From the NCBI GenBank assembly GCA_002378665.1, contig DFSO01000085.1, positions 1 to 34,165 of the forward strand: a stretch of 34,165 nt of DNA, in the 5' to 3' direction. Each line of letters begins with the position of its first letter. The first letter of the stretch is position 1. The notes under the pieces are model-generated. The model saw only the letters and a program-made list of their open reading frames with translations. It was not told the DNA's origin and searched no databases. A program made the position numbers and the translations under genes. Below, one piece after another: positions 8,704 to 17,380 of the stretch. The DNA is from Loktanella sp. UBA3435 (GTDB lineage: Bacteria; Pseudomonadota; Alphaproteobacteria; Rhodobacterales; Rhodobacteraceae).

Positions 8704-9825
8704 ATGTTGACTGACGTCCCCGATCTGCAATGCCGTTCCATTTCGAAAAGCTTCGATGATTTCAAGGCCGTGAAAGACGTCTCTTTTAGTGTGCCGCAGG
8801 GAACATTCTTTTCGATTTTAGGGCCGTCTGGCTGTGGGAAAACCACATTACTGAGGATGATTGCGGGGTTCCAGAAACCAACGAGTGGCGATTTGTTGAT
8901 CAAGGGTAAATCGGTGATCGACGTGCCGCCAAACAAGCGCCCCGTGTCGATGGTATTTCAACATCTTGCGCTTTTTCCGATGATGAATATCGGGGCTAAC
9001 GTCGGGTTTGGTCTACGCCAGCGTGGCGTGAACCGGTCCGACATTGAAAAACAGGTGACGCGCGTTCTTGAACGTGTGGGCTTGGCTGGCGTGGCGGAGC
9101 GGCCCATCAGTTCGCTTTCAGGTGGGCAGAAGCAGCGGGTCGCGATTGCGCGCTGCATGGTTTTAGAACCTGACGTTTTGCTTTTGGACGAACCCTTGGG
9201 TGCACTTGACCTCAAGCTGCGTGAACACATGAAGATTGAATTGAAGCAACTGCAATCCGAGTTCAACACAACCTTTGTATATATCACCCACGACCAATCA
9301 GAGGCTCTCGTGATGAGTGAGCAAATCGCCGTGATGAATAACGGTGTTTTTGAGCAAACGGGCACTGCCAAGGAACTTTATTACGAGCCCCAGACCGCAT
9401 TCGTCGCGGGTTTTGTCGGTGAGGCGAACCGCTTTGCGGCAACGATCAAGAACCGGGCCGATAGTGGTCTGCAAATGACGACTGCGCAGGGCCAGGTGCT
9501 GCACGGCACCGATGCCGTTGGTGGGCTTGCGGTCGGCGATATGGTGAATGTTTTTGTGCGACCCGAGGCCGTGCGGCTGTCTCGCAATGCGGAAGGTGTA
9601 TCGGGTTTGAGCAATGCGGGGCAGGGAAAAGTAGAGAATGTTTTGTTTAACGGCGCAAACAGCCAGCTTATTTTACGCGATCAGCAATCGGGCGCGGAAA
9701 TGAGCGTGGCACTGCCACAAACAGGCGAGTTTCGTGATCTTTCGCGCGGCGACCTGATCCATTTCGGGTGGGAGCATTTGCAAACGCGGGTTTACGCCGC
9801 GACGGGTGATCCGCATGGCCACTGA
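8704..9825 (+). CDS. ABC transporter ATP-binding protein (PotA-like)
   Basis: This 373-residue ATPase powers the importer encoded by its neighbours. It shows Walker A (GPSGCGKTT), Q-loop (VFQHLALFP), signature LSGGQKQRVAIAR, Walker B (VLLLDEPLGALD) and switch His (YITHDQSEA). A C-terminal TOBE-type domain (about residues 260-370, with VFVRPEAVRL) is typical of PotA/UgpC-type ATPases. The start at 8704 is favoured by GAAGG six bases upstream. A longer reading from a TTG at 8644 would run through the hairpin and is unlikely. Confidence 0.92.
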   Translation: MLTDVPDLQCRSISKSFDDFKAVKDVSFSVPQGTFFSILGPSGCGKTTLLRMIAGFQKPTSGDLLIKGKSVIDVPPNKRPVSMVFQHLALFPMMNIGANVGFGLRQRGVNRSDIEKQVTRVLERVGLAGVAERPISSLSGGQKQRVAIARCMVLEPDVLLLDEPLGALDLKLREHMKIELKQLQSEFNTTFVYITHDQSEALVMSEQIAVMNNGVFEQTGTAKELYYEPQTAFVAGFVGEANRFAATIKNRADSGLQMTTAQGQVLHGTDAVGGLAVGDMVNVFVRPEAVRLSRNAEGVSGLSNAGQGKVENVLFNGANSQLILRDQQSGAEMSVALPQTGEFRDLSRGDLIHFGWEHLQTRVYAATGDPHGH

Positions 9826-10681
9826 CCGCTCGAAACTGGCGTTCTGGCTCTTGCTTGCGCCCTGCCTGATCTGGCTGGTGACGTTAATTATTCTGCCCCA
9901 TGTCGGCATGTTCTTGGTGTCGCTCCGTGAAAAAGTTGGCGTGCGTGAATATGAAACGAGCTTTGCCAACTACGCCGTGTTTTTGAACGAGCCGCTCTAT
10001 TGGAACACTTTTGCGCGCACCGCCTATATGTCGATTGCGGCGACGATCCTGACCCTGCTTATTGGCTTTCCGATTTCTTATTATATCGCCAAGCTTACAC
10101 GGGGGCGGACCAAAACCACCTCGTTTCTCATGTGTTTGATCCCGTTTTGGGTTAGCGAATTGGTGCGGACGTTCGGCTGGATGATCTTGTTGCGCGAAAC
10201 GGGTGTGTTCTCGAATTTCCTGCAATATCTCGGGCTCGTGAATGGTCCTATTGAGATGCTGTACAATGACGCGGCCATCATGACGGGGCTCGTTTATACG
10301 TCGATGTTGTTCATGGTGGTGCCGTTGGTGACCACGCTCGATAGCCTTGACGATAGTTTAATCGAAGCGGGCTATGATCTGGGTGCGAGCGGGTTTGCCA
10401 TTTTGCGCGAGATCGTCATCCCACATGCCATGCCCGGAATCGTGTCGGGATGCATCGTTGTTTTCATGCTGAGTCTCGGTAATTACCTGACGCCGATCCT
10501 CTTGGGTGGCAAGGATAGTCTGTGGTTTACTGGGCTAATTTACAGCCAGTTTATCACACGGTTTAACTGGGAGTTGGGATCCGCTTTTGGGTTCCTTTTG
10601 CTTGGGCTATCTTCATTGATCGTCTTTGTCGGCCTCAAGTTGACGGGGCAATCCTTAGGTAAGACGATGGCGCAATCATGA
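9815..10681 (+). CDS. ABC transporter permease (PotB-like)
   Basis: This 288-residue inner-membrane protein has about six transmembrane helices and the BPD_transp_1 fold. The conserved cytoplasmic EAA-type loop is LIEAGYDLGASGFAILREIVIP, given here by its core EAGYDLGAS and IVIPHAMPG. It forms one half of the transport pore. The start at 9815 (ATG, MATDRSKLAF) overlaps the ATPase gene by eleven bases; a GTG at 9806 is possible but less convincing. Its stop overlaps the ATG of the next permease as ATGA. Confidence 0.9.
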   Translation: MATDRSKLAFWLLLAPCLIWLVTLIILPHVGMFLVSLREKVGVREYETSFANYAVFLNEPLYWNTFARTAYMSIAATILTLLIGFPISYYIAKLTRGRTKTTSFLMCLIPFWVSELVRTFGWMILLRETGVFSNFLQYLGLVNGPIEMLYNDAAIMTGLVYTSMLFMVVPLVTTLDSLDDSLIEAGYDLGASGFAILREIVIPHAMPGIVSGCIVVFMLSLGNYLTPILLGGKDSLWFTGLIYSQFITRFNWELGSAFGFLLLGLSSLIVFVGLKLTGQSLGKTMAQS

Positions 10682-11532
10682 TCACTGGTATCCCCCAAAG
10701 TCGTGCGTTTAAATGGTCGTATCGGGCCTATGTCACGCTGTTCTTCATCTATCTGGCGCTCCCTTTGGCCACGGTTTGTGCCTTTGCGTTCAACGACAGT
10801 GTATTCCCCTCGCTGCCTTGGGAGGGGTTTACGTTGGACTGGTTCTTTGGCACCGATGCCCCCTATATCGGAGTATTTCACGAAAGCCCGATATTACGGT
10901 CGCTGGTGACCTCTGGTGTTGTGGCCTTTTGGGTGTCCGTGTTGGCCGTTTTCGTGGGCACCTGTAATGCGTTTCTATTTGTGCGGCATGAATTTCGCGG
11001 CAAAGCGATCCTCTATGTATTGATGCTTTTACCGCTGATTATCCCGGGTATTATCCTTGGGATTTCTATTCTGGTGTTCTCGTCGACCGTCGCAAATTTC
11101 CTCGAAGATGCGACGGGGCTTTGGTTTGACCGCCTGCGTCCAGGGCTTATTCTTGTGGTTCTGGGACAATTCTCGTTTATCACGACCTTTGCCACGCTGG
11201 TGATTTCTGCGCGCTTGCAGAAGTTTGATCCCAGTCTCGAGGAGGCCGCACTGAACCTTGGTGCTACTCATTGGGGGGCCGTCCGTGCTGTGACGCTTCC
11301 ATTTCTTTACCCTGCGATGGTGGCGGCGGGTGTGGTCGCAGTGCTCATGAGCTTTGAAAATTTCAACACGACATTAATGCTCGTAGGCTCTGATGCGCCG
11401 CTGACAATTACAATGTTTGACAGGCTCAAGCTTGGATCAACGCCCGTGTTGAACGCAGTGTCGTTACTCTTGATCGTGGTCTCGGCACTTCTTGGGCTCG
11501 CATCGCTACTCCTGCAAAAAAGGGATGACTAG
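10678..11532 (+). CDS. ABC transporter permease (PotC-like)
   Basis: This is the second pore subunit, 284 residues with about six membrane helices. Its EAA-type loop reads LEEAALNLGATHWGAVRAVTLP, core EEAALNLGA. It pairs with the upstream permease and is coupled to it through the overlapping ATGA. It is the last gene of the operon. No convincing U-rich terminator hairpin was found directly after the stop, though a 12-base palindrome (TCAGGCGCCTGA) lies at 11604-11615. Confidence 0.9.
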   Translation: MITGIPQSRAFKWSYRAYVTLFFIYLALPLATVCAFAFNDSVFPSLPWEGFTLDWFFGTDAPYIGVFHESPILRSLVTSGVVAFWVSVLAVFVGTCNAFLFVRHEFRGKAILYVLMLLPLIIPGIILGISILVFSSTVANFLEDATGLWFDRLRPGLILVVLGQFSFITTFATLVISARLQKFDPSLEEAALNLGATHWGAVRAVTLPFLYPAMVAAGVVAVLMSFENFNTTLMLVGSDAPLTITMFDRLKLGSTPVLNAVSLLLIVVSALLGLASLLLQKRDD

Positions 11533-11877
11533 TTACATTTCATGTTTTGTGGCCCTGAAGCTTCGAAGTTCTGCGTTAAAGGAATTAAATAGCCCGGAGT
11601 TTTTCAGGCGCCTGACACTTTGTACGACTTGGTCTGATGTGCGACCTTGTCCGCAGGTAGGCTTCTCCGGTTTGCGTCAGCGCTACTCCCCTAGACGGGC
11701 AGTGAAAAAGGGTAACCAAAAGCTGGCTTCAGCCGAGAAAAAGTGAAACCAGATCAGTTTTACACGCTTTGCATTCTCACAAATGGAAAGTGGGGCCGAT
11801 GTTACTATGAACTTAGCGCCAACCGACCTCGAAACCCAAATTTATGGATAAGCCATAAGTGTTAACCAAATGAATGG
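11533..11877. other. Gene-free stretch between ABC operon and LysR gene
   Basis: No coding region could be supported over these 345 bases. The palindrome TCAGGCGCCTGA at 11604-11615 may help end ABC-operon transcription, but it is not followed by a T-run. The last 40 bases hold the LysR-type inverted repeat listed separately. An open frame covering 11492-11746 has no ribosome site and no family resemblance. Confidence 0.4.
11842..11858. promoter_or_regulatory. Inverted repeat upstream of the LysR gene
   Basis: TTATGG and CCATAA form a perfect six-base inverted repeat with a five-base spacer. It lies 55-71 bases before the chosen LysR start. Its size and position suit autoregulation by a LysR-type protein. 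The downstream operon could carry its own site, but none as clear was seen. Confidence 0.35.
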
Positions 11878-11913
11878 GTGTGCAAGTTAGTCAGTGTCAT
11901 GCCATCAATTGGC

Positions 11914-12813
11914 ATGGCGAGAATCAATATTGAAAACTTAAAGACGTTTCTTACCGTCGTGCGACTTGGCGGTGTACGAAAGGCGTCTGCTGGCCTCAAT
12001 CTGACACAACCTGCCGTTACTGCGCGGATCAAAACATTGGAAGACTCGCTTGGATGTGTGCTGTTTGACCGCAGTGCTGGCGGTATGAAGCTTACCAAAC
12101 GCGGCGAACTTCTTGTGGCACATGCCGAGAAGTTTGAATACCTTTCCGAACTCGTCGAAAGAGAAGTCGTTGATCCAAAAGGCATCGAGGGACGCTTGCG
12201 TCTGGGGGTGTCTGAAACGATTGCACAATGCTGGCTGCCTGAACTGGTGGCGAAGCTTCATCTGATTTACCCTAGTCTTGAAATCGAATTTAACGTAGAT
12301 ATTTCCATCAATCTGCGTGCGGGCGTATTGAACCGCGAGATTGATCTCGCAATTTTGCTTGGGCCAATTTCGGACTATTCCGTCAACAATATTGTCCTGC
12401 CTGGCTTTGAGATGGCGTGGTACGCGGCCAAAAACTCAGGCCCAGAGGTCACAGGGAGTGCCTATCTTTCTCGCCCTGTTTTGACCTATGCGCGGCACAC
12501 GCGCCCATACCGTGAATTGAAAGAGATGCTTTTCGAAAAGGTCGGGCCGAATGTTTCGATGTTTCCTTCATCGTCGCTTTCAGCCTGTTTTCGGCTGGTT
12601 GAGGCAAATCTTGGGATCGCAGTCTTGCCGCGCGCCTTGGGGGCCGATTACGTCGCCGCTGGCAAGATAGAAGAGTTTGATCCAGGCTGGGTGCCCAATC
12701 CGTTGGAGTTCTCGGCGTCCTATTTGGGTGACCCAAAAAGCCACATGGTCCAGACTGCTGCACAAACCGCATATGAAGTGGCCGTTGCTTACTATGGTGA
12801 TAGAAAAATTTGA
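11914..12813 (+). CDS. LysR family transcriptional regulator
   Basis: This regulator of about 299 residues has the N-terminal LysR winged helix-turn-helix: INIENLKTFLTVVRLGGVRKAS, then LNLTQPAVTARIKTLE and LFDRSAGGMKLTKRGE. A periplasmic-binding-protein-like effector domain occupies the rest, with GRLRLGVSETI and ANLGIAVLPRAL. It lies 76 bases upstream of the DUF1445-TRAP-oxoprolinase operon in the same direction and is its likely regulator; the effector might be 5-oxoproline or a relative. The start is uncertain: GTG at 11878 and ATG at 11899 are in frame, but neither they nor 11914 has a clear ribosome site. 11914 gives the usual family length. Confidence 0.85.
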   Translation: MARINIENLKTFLTVVRLGGVRKASAGLNLTQPAVTARIKTLEDSLGCVLFDRSAGGMKLTKRGELLVAHAEKFEYLSELVEREVVDPKGIEGRLRLGVSETIAQCWLPELVAKLHLIYPSLEIEFNVDISINLRAGVLNREIDLAILLGPISDYSVNNIVLPGFEMAWYAAKNSGPEVTGSAYLSRPVLTYARHTRPYRELKEMLFEKVGPNVSMFPSSSLSACFRLVEANLGIAVLPRALGADYVAAGKIEEFDPGWVPNPLEFSASYLGDPKSHMVQTAAQTAYEVAVAYYGDRKI

Positions 12814-12889
12814 TCACTATTGAGTAAATTATTGAATTTGACCTGACCAAACATTCCTGTGACCTTCTTGGTAACCGAAGGGGGTCAAT

Positions 12890-13711
12890 TTGCATCATAC
12901 TTATGAAACACTCAAAAGCGGCTCCTTGCAGGAAGTGCGGGCAGCTATTCGCGCTGGCGCATATCAGTCGCATACGGCAGGTCTTGGGCGCGGCTATTTG
13001 CAAGCCAATTTGGCGATCATGCCATCAACCTACGCGCTTGATTTCATGCGCTACTGCCAGCGCAACCCAAAGCCCTGTCCCCTGACGGGTGTATCCGACA
13101 CGGGCAATCCGAGGATGTTTACTATGGGGCGCGACATCGACATTCGCACCGACGTGCCTGCCTATAACATTTACTGCGACGGCAAGCTTGAGACGAGCGT
13201 GTCCGATATCAAAGACCTTTGGACCGACGATATGGTCGTCTTTGCGCTTGGCTGTTCGTTCACTTTTGAAAATGCATTGGAAAAAGCGGACGTGCCTGTC
13301 TGGCATATCGACAACAATAAAACCGTGCCGATGTTTCGTTCCAATATCGACACCGTGCCCTCTGGTCCGTTTTCAGGTAAAATGGTCGTCTCGATGCGGG
13401 CGATCCCTGAGGACCGCGTTGATGAGGTGATCGCCATTTCTCGCCGCTTTCCCTTGGCACATGGCGCGCCTGTGTATTGGGGCGATCCTGCTGGCCTTGG
13501 CATTGCCGATATCGCAAACCCCGATTGGGGCGATGCAGCCCCTGTGGGCGCGGGCGAGGTGCCTGTGTTTTGGGCCTGTGGCGTCACTCCGCAAGTGGCC
13601 ATTGAAACCGCCAGATTACCGATCTGCATTACTCATAAGCCCGGTCACATGCTGATCACTGACGTCGCTGAAGACGCCGAGAACCCTGTCATGACCTTCA
13701 CAAACCCTTAA
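12890..13711 (+). CDS. DUF1445 / UPF0317 protein (YcsI-like, putative hydro-lyase or cyclase)
   Basis: This 273-residue protein is of the DUF1445 family. The opening IRAGAYQSHTAGLGRGYLQA and later DIDIRTDVPAYNIY and GCSFTFENAL are characteristic. The start is a TTG at 12890 preceded by GAAGGGGG. It is supported because the conserved N-terminal block lies before the first internal ATG. The family is annotated as putative hydro-lyase without firm biochemical proof. In Bacillus subtilis its relative ycsI sits with the 5-oxoprolinase genes (ycsF, kipI, kipA), and in animals a DUF1445-like region is fused to a D-glutamate cyclase domain. A role in forming or handling 5-oxoproline is therefore plausible but inferred. 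Confidence 0.88.
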   Translation: MHHTYETLKSGSLQEVRAAIRAGAYQSHTAGLGRGYLQANLAIMPSTYALDFMRYCQRNPKPCPLTGVSDTGNPRMFTMGRDIDIRTDVPAYNIYCDGKLETSVSDIKDLWTDDMVVFALGCSFTFENALEKADVPVWHIDNNKTVPMFRSNIDTVPSGPFSGKMVVSMRAIPEDRVDEVIAISRRFPLAHGAPVYWGDPAGLGIADIANPDWGDAAPVGAGEVPVFWACGVTPQVAIETARLPICITHKPGHMLITDVAEDAENPVMTFTNP

Positions 13712-13741
13712 GAAACTGCAACTCCAACAAGGAAAAATTCC

Positions 13742-14779
13742 ATGAAAACAACAATCAGTATTCTCGCAGCAACAGCCGCGCTTGCGATGCCTGCCGCAGC
13801 GCAAGACATTGCCGTCGTTGGTAGCTGGTCCAGCCTTCCACTGCACAAGCAGTATGAAGCCCCATTCTGGACCGAGACTTTGCCAGCCGCATCAGGTGGA
13901 AAACTTGCGGTCACAATGACCACGCACGACCAGATGAACCTCGGTGTAGGCGATGTCTTTAGCCTGCTCGGAGACGGTGTCTATGACGTGGGCATGACAG
14001 TGGCCGACTATGCCGTGGCTGACGCGCCCGAGCTTGAAGGTTTGGATGTGCCGCTTTTGGCCCTGACAGCAGATGAGGCGCTTGCGATGGTTAATGCCGC
14101 CCGCCCGATGGTGGCCGATATTTTCGCACAGCGGTTCAACAGCCACCTCTTGGCGATTGCGCCATACCCGCCGCAGGTCGTGTTTTGTAACGCAGAAATT
14201 GCCAGCCTTGATGACCTGAAAGGCAAGAAAGTTCGCGCTTCCGGCCGTATGACTGCGAAATTCCTTGAGGCCTTGGGCGCAGAAGGCGTGAACGTCAGCT
14301 TTGCCGAGGTGCCCGGTGCACTCCAAAAAGGCGTGGTTGATTGCGCGGTCACAGGCGCTGGCTCAGGCTACTCCGCTGGCTGGTGGGAAGTTTCCACACA
14401 TCTTTTGCCGATCCCGCTGGGCGGCTGGGATAGCGTCGTGACGGCGATGAACATGGACAAATGGAACGGCCTTGATGCCGAGACCCAAGCGCTGATCACT
14501 TCCGAGATTGCAGCCAATTTTGAGGCTCCTGCATGGGCCAGCGCACAAGGTGCATTGGAAAGCGATATTGCCTGCCTGACAGGAAATGGCGAATGCACAG
14601 CGGGTGACGCACATTCCATGATCCTCGTTGATGTTTCCGACGCTGACTTTGCCCATGCACGTGATGTGCTGGAGACGGAAGTCCTGCCAGAATGGGCAGA
14701 ACGTGCTGGCCCAGAATGGACCGCGCGTTGGAACGACACAGTCGGCGCCGCAGTTGGCGTTACAATCGCAGCAAAGTAA
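13742..14779 (+). CDS. TRAP transporter substrate-binding protein (DctP family)
   Basis: This 345-residue periplasmic receptor has a Sec signal peptide (MKTTISILAATAALAMPAAA) and mature start QDIAVVGSWS. The DctP hallmark around LDDLKGKKVRASGRMTAKF is present, along with GALQKGVVDCAVTG. Its position between DUF1445 and the oxoprolinase genes suggests 5-oxoproline or another cyclic or acidic amide as ligand. It differs clearly in sequence and leader type (Sec rather than Tat) from the TRAP receptor at 2.6-3.7 kb. The permease gene starts 24 bases downstream after AAGGAGG. Confidence 0.9.
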   Translation: MKTTISILAATAALAMPAAAQDIAVVGSWSSLPLHKQYEAPFWTETLPAASGGKLAVTMTTHDQMNLGVGDVFSLLGDGVYDVGMTVADYAVADAPELEGLDVPLLALTADEALAMVNAARPMVADIFAQRFNSHLLAIAPYPPQVVFCNAEIASLDDLKGKKVRASGRMTAKFLEALGAEGVNVSFAEVPGALQKGVVDCAVTGAGSGYSAGWWEVSTHLLPIPLGGWDSVVTAMNMDKWNGLDAETQALITSEIAANFEAPAWASAQGALESDIACLTGNGECTAGDAHSMILVDVSDADFAHARDVLETEVLPEWAERAGPEWTARWNDTVGAAVGVTIAAK

Positions 14780-14803
14780 TCGGCTCACCCAAGGAGGCCT
14801 CCA

Positions 14804-15352
14804 ATGGCACAAAATATCCTCACGACACTGCGCAAGCTCAACCATTATGTCGCGATCCTGATCGGGGTCATGCTGTTGATCTGCGCTGCGGTCATTCTGC
14901 TGGATATTGTGATGCGCCAATTGGGGGCCTCGCTGGGCGGCACCGATGAAATTAGCGGCTATGTCATGGCCATCGCGACCTCTTGGGGCATGGGATATAC
15001 GCTGCTGGAACTGGGCCATGTGCGCATTGATCTGTTACGAGGGCAGACGGGCGCGCGCGGTCGTGCCCTCTTCGATCTGGGTTCGATGCTCATCCTGTCG
15101 AGCACAGTGACATTGATTGCCGTAATGTCTTGGCCTGTTTTGGCCCGCTCTCTTGCGAACTCATCGACCGCCAATACGCCACTAGAGACCCCTCTGGCAT
15201 GGGTGCAAACGCCGTGGTTCTTAGGATGGGTTTGGTTTGCTGTTGTCTCGTGGCTTACCTTTGTCGCGGCCGTGATGCTGGTGCGCAAAGGTGAATTTAG
15301 TCAATCCGAGGCCGCCATTGGCACCTTTGGCGAAAAGGAGGCCGTACGATGA
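14804..15352 (+). CDS. TRAP transporter small permease subunit (DctQ family)
   Basis: This 182-residue membrane protein has about four helices. The family feature VILLDIVMRQLG followed by DEISGYVMAIATSWGMGYTL is present. It forms the small membrane subunit of the importer. A strong ribosome site (AAGGAGG) lies upstream, and its stop overlaps the next start as ATGA. Confidence 0.9.
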   Translation: MAQNILTTLRKLNHYVAILIGVMLLICAAVILLDIVMRQLGASLGGTDEISGYVMAIATSWGMGYTLLELGHVRIDLLRGQTGARGRALFDLGSMLILSSTVTLIAVMSWPVLARSLANSSTANTPLETPLAWVQTPWFLGWVWFAVVSWLTFVAAVMLVRKGEFSQSEAAIGTFGEKEAVR

Positions 15353-16632
15353 TCGGGTCTATCGCAATTGGCCTATTGGGCCTACTGACGCTCTCAATTC
15401 CTGTTGGCATCGTTTTGTTCCTCTTGGGCTTTGGGATCGACGCATTTTATAGCCCTTTTCCTCTGATCAAAGGGTTGGGCAATCTGGTCTGGTCGACCTC
15501 CAATAACGCGACACTGATCGCCATTCCGTTCTTTGTCATGCTGGGCGAAATCCTTGTCCGCTCTGGCATCGCGACCCGCACCTATGCAGCACTTGATCAT
15601 TGGGTCAGTTGGTTACCCGGTGGTTTGGTCCACGCCAATATCGCGACCGCGACAATGTTTTCGGCTACGTCTGGCTCTTCCGTAGCCACGGCTGCCACTG
15701 TCGCCACTGTTGCCATGCCGCAGGCGGAAAAGCTGGGCTATGATCCAAAACTCTTTTCAGGTGCCATCGCCGCAGGCGGAACGTTGGGCATCATGATCCC
15801 GCCGTCGATCAATCTGATCGTCTACGGCTTTCTCACGCAAACTTCGATCCCACGGCTTTTTCTCGCAGGGCTGATCCCCGGTCTGGCACTGGCGGTGGGC
15901 TTTATGGTGATCACCATCATCATCTGCATGATCCGTCCCTCCCTAGGTGGTCCGCGCCGCGTGTTTCCATTCCCTCAAATGCTGCGCGCACTTTTGCAGC
16001 TTGGCCCAATCATCCTGCTGTTCACGGTGATTATTGGTACGATTTATAAAGGCTGGGCCACCCCAACCGAAGCTGCCGCCGTAGGTGTCGCAGGGGCCAT
16101 CGTGATCGCGGCTTTCTTTGGCGGCGTCACCGTTAAGATGTTTGCACAAAGCATCCTTGGAACGGTCAAGATTACCTCAATGATTATGCTCGTCGTCATC
16201 GGCGCGTCGTTCTTGAACTTCACGCTTGCCTCCGCGGGGCTTGGGCGCGAATTGCAGGCCTTTCTTGAAGGAATGGGCCTGTCGCCACTTGGCACAATTC
16301 TGGTCGTGGTTCTGATCTACATCGTGCTTGGGTTCTTTATCGAAACTCTCTCGCTCATGGTTGTGACGATCCCGATCATCGTGCCGCTGGTTGTGGCACA
16401 AGGTTATGACCCGATCTGGTTTGGCATTCTGATGATCGTGCTCGTCGAGATGGCACTGATCACACCGCCTGTCGGGCTCAATCTCTACGTGGTGCATGGC
16501 GCGCGCAAAAGCGGCAAGATGTCGGACGTCATGCTCGGCGCGGTGCCCTACGCCTTTGCGATGTTGGTCATGGTTGCGGCACTGATTGCCTTTCCGCAGA
16601 TTGCGCTCATGCTGCCCAACGCCTTACAGTAA
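15349..16632 (+). CDS. TRAP transporter large permease subunit (DctM family)
   Basis: This 427-residue channel protein of the TRAP family has about twelve hydrophobic segments. Motifs include ATMFSATSGSSVATAATVAT and GAIAAGGTLGIMIPPSINLI in the first half, and IVLGFFIETLSLMVVTIPII in the second. These correspond to the two substrate-path hairpins of DctM proteins. It is coupled to the small subunit by ATGA, and the oxoprolinase gene pxpB starts four bases after its stop, so import and hydrolysis are encoded in one transcript. Confidence 0.92.
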   Translation: MIGSIAIGLLGLLTLSIPVGIVLFLLGFGIDAFYSPFPLIKGLGNLVWSTSNNATLIAIPFFVMLGEILVRSGIATRTYAALDHWVSWLPGGLVHANIATATMFSATSGSSVATAATVATVAMPQAEKLGYDPKLFSGAIAAGGTLGIMIPPSINLIVYGFLTQTSIPRLFLAGLIPGLALAVGFMVITIIICMIRPSLGGPRRVFPFPQMLRALLQLGPIILLFTVIIGTIYKGWATPTEAAAVGVAGAIVIAAFFGGVTVKMFAQSILGTVKITSMIMLVVIGASFLNFTLASAGLGRELQAFLEGMGLSPLGTILVVVLIYIVLGFFIETLSLMVVTIPIIVPLVVAQGYDPIWFGILMIVLVEMALITPPVGLNLYVVHGARKSGKMSDVMLGAVPYAFAMLVMVAALIAFPQIALMLPNALQ

Positions 16633-16636
16633 TATC

Positions 16637-17380
16637 ATGAAAAACATGCAAACCGCCACATGGCCCAAAGTCAAAACCGCAGGGTTTGACGGGTTCTTGA
16701 TCAGCTTCGGCGATCAGCTCAACGAGCCTGCAAATCGTGCGGCCTTGGCATTTCGCGATGCGCTGGAGCGGGCCGGCTTGGCAGCGGTGCAAGAGACCTC
16801 GACCTCGCTCGTCTCGACATATTTGCGCTTTGATCCGCTGGCCTTTGATCATGAAGCGATGCGGGGGGAATTGACCGCGCTTCTGGCAGAACGCAATTGG
16901 TTTGACGCTGACCTGCCGAAAGGGCGCAAACTGTGGCGGGTGCCCACTGTTTATGAGGGCGATTTCGCCCCGCAATTGGACGAGGCCGCACAGGCCGCAG
17001 GGCTGACGACCGCCGAGGCTATCGCGTCGATTTCCACAAGCCGCGTGCGCGTGCAAACCATCGGCTTTGCGCCGGGCATGCCCTATTTGGGCGCATTGCC
17101 CGAGGTCTGGAATATCCCGCGCCAAACCGCGCTTAACGCGCAAACACCTGCAGGCGGGCTTTGTGTTGCGATCAGGCAATTGGTGCTGTTCCCCGTCGCC
17201 ACGCCCACGGGCTGGCGGCATATCGGGCAAACTGCGTTTCGACTGTTCCGCCCCGAAACAGATGCGCCATTCGCGCTCCGCCCCGGCGACGAGGTGGTGT
17301 TTGAGCAGACCACACCAGAGGCCTTTGCCAAGATGCAAAACGACCCCGATGGCGGCGCTGTTAGCGAGGTCATTGCATGA
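16637..17380 (+). CDS. pxpB: 5-oxoprolinase subunit PxpB (KipI-like)
   Basis: This 247-residue protein of the PxpB/KipI family (carboxyltransferase-like CT_C_D domain) is part of the PxpABC complex that hydrolyses 5-oxoproline to glutamate using ATP. The diagnostic stretch TIGFAPGMPYLGALPE lies mid-protein, followed by TPAGGLCVAIRQLVLFP and PTGWRHIGQT. The start at 16637 (MKNMQT) is preferred because it follows the permease stop by four bases; a longer reading from 16586 would overlap the permease. No strong ribosome site is visible, so translation may depend on the preceding gene. Its stop overlaps pxpC as ATGA. Confidence 0.92.
   Translation: MKNMQTATWPKVKTAGFDGFLISFGDQLNEPANRAALAFRDALERAGLAAVQETSTSLVSTYLRFDPLAFDHEAMRGELTALLAERNWFDADLPKGRKLWRVPTVYEGDFAPQLDEAAQAAGLTTAEAIASISTSRVRVQTIGFAPGMPYLGALPEVWNIPRQTALNAQTPAGGLCVAIRQLVLFPVATPTGWRHIGQTAFRLFRPETDAPFALRPGDEVVFEQTTPEAFAKMQNDPDGGAVSEVIA

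Noticed and set aside
11492..11746. 84-codon frame after the ABC operon
   Set aside because: It starts inside the permease gene, lacks a ribosome site and resembles nothing known.
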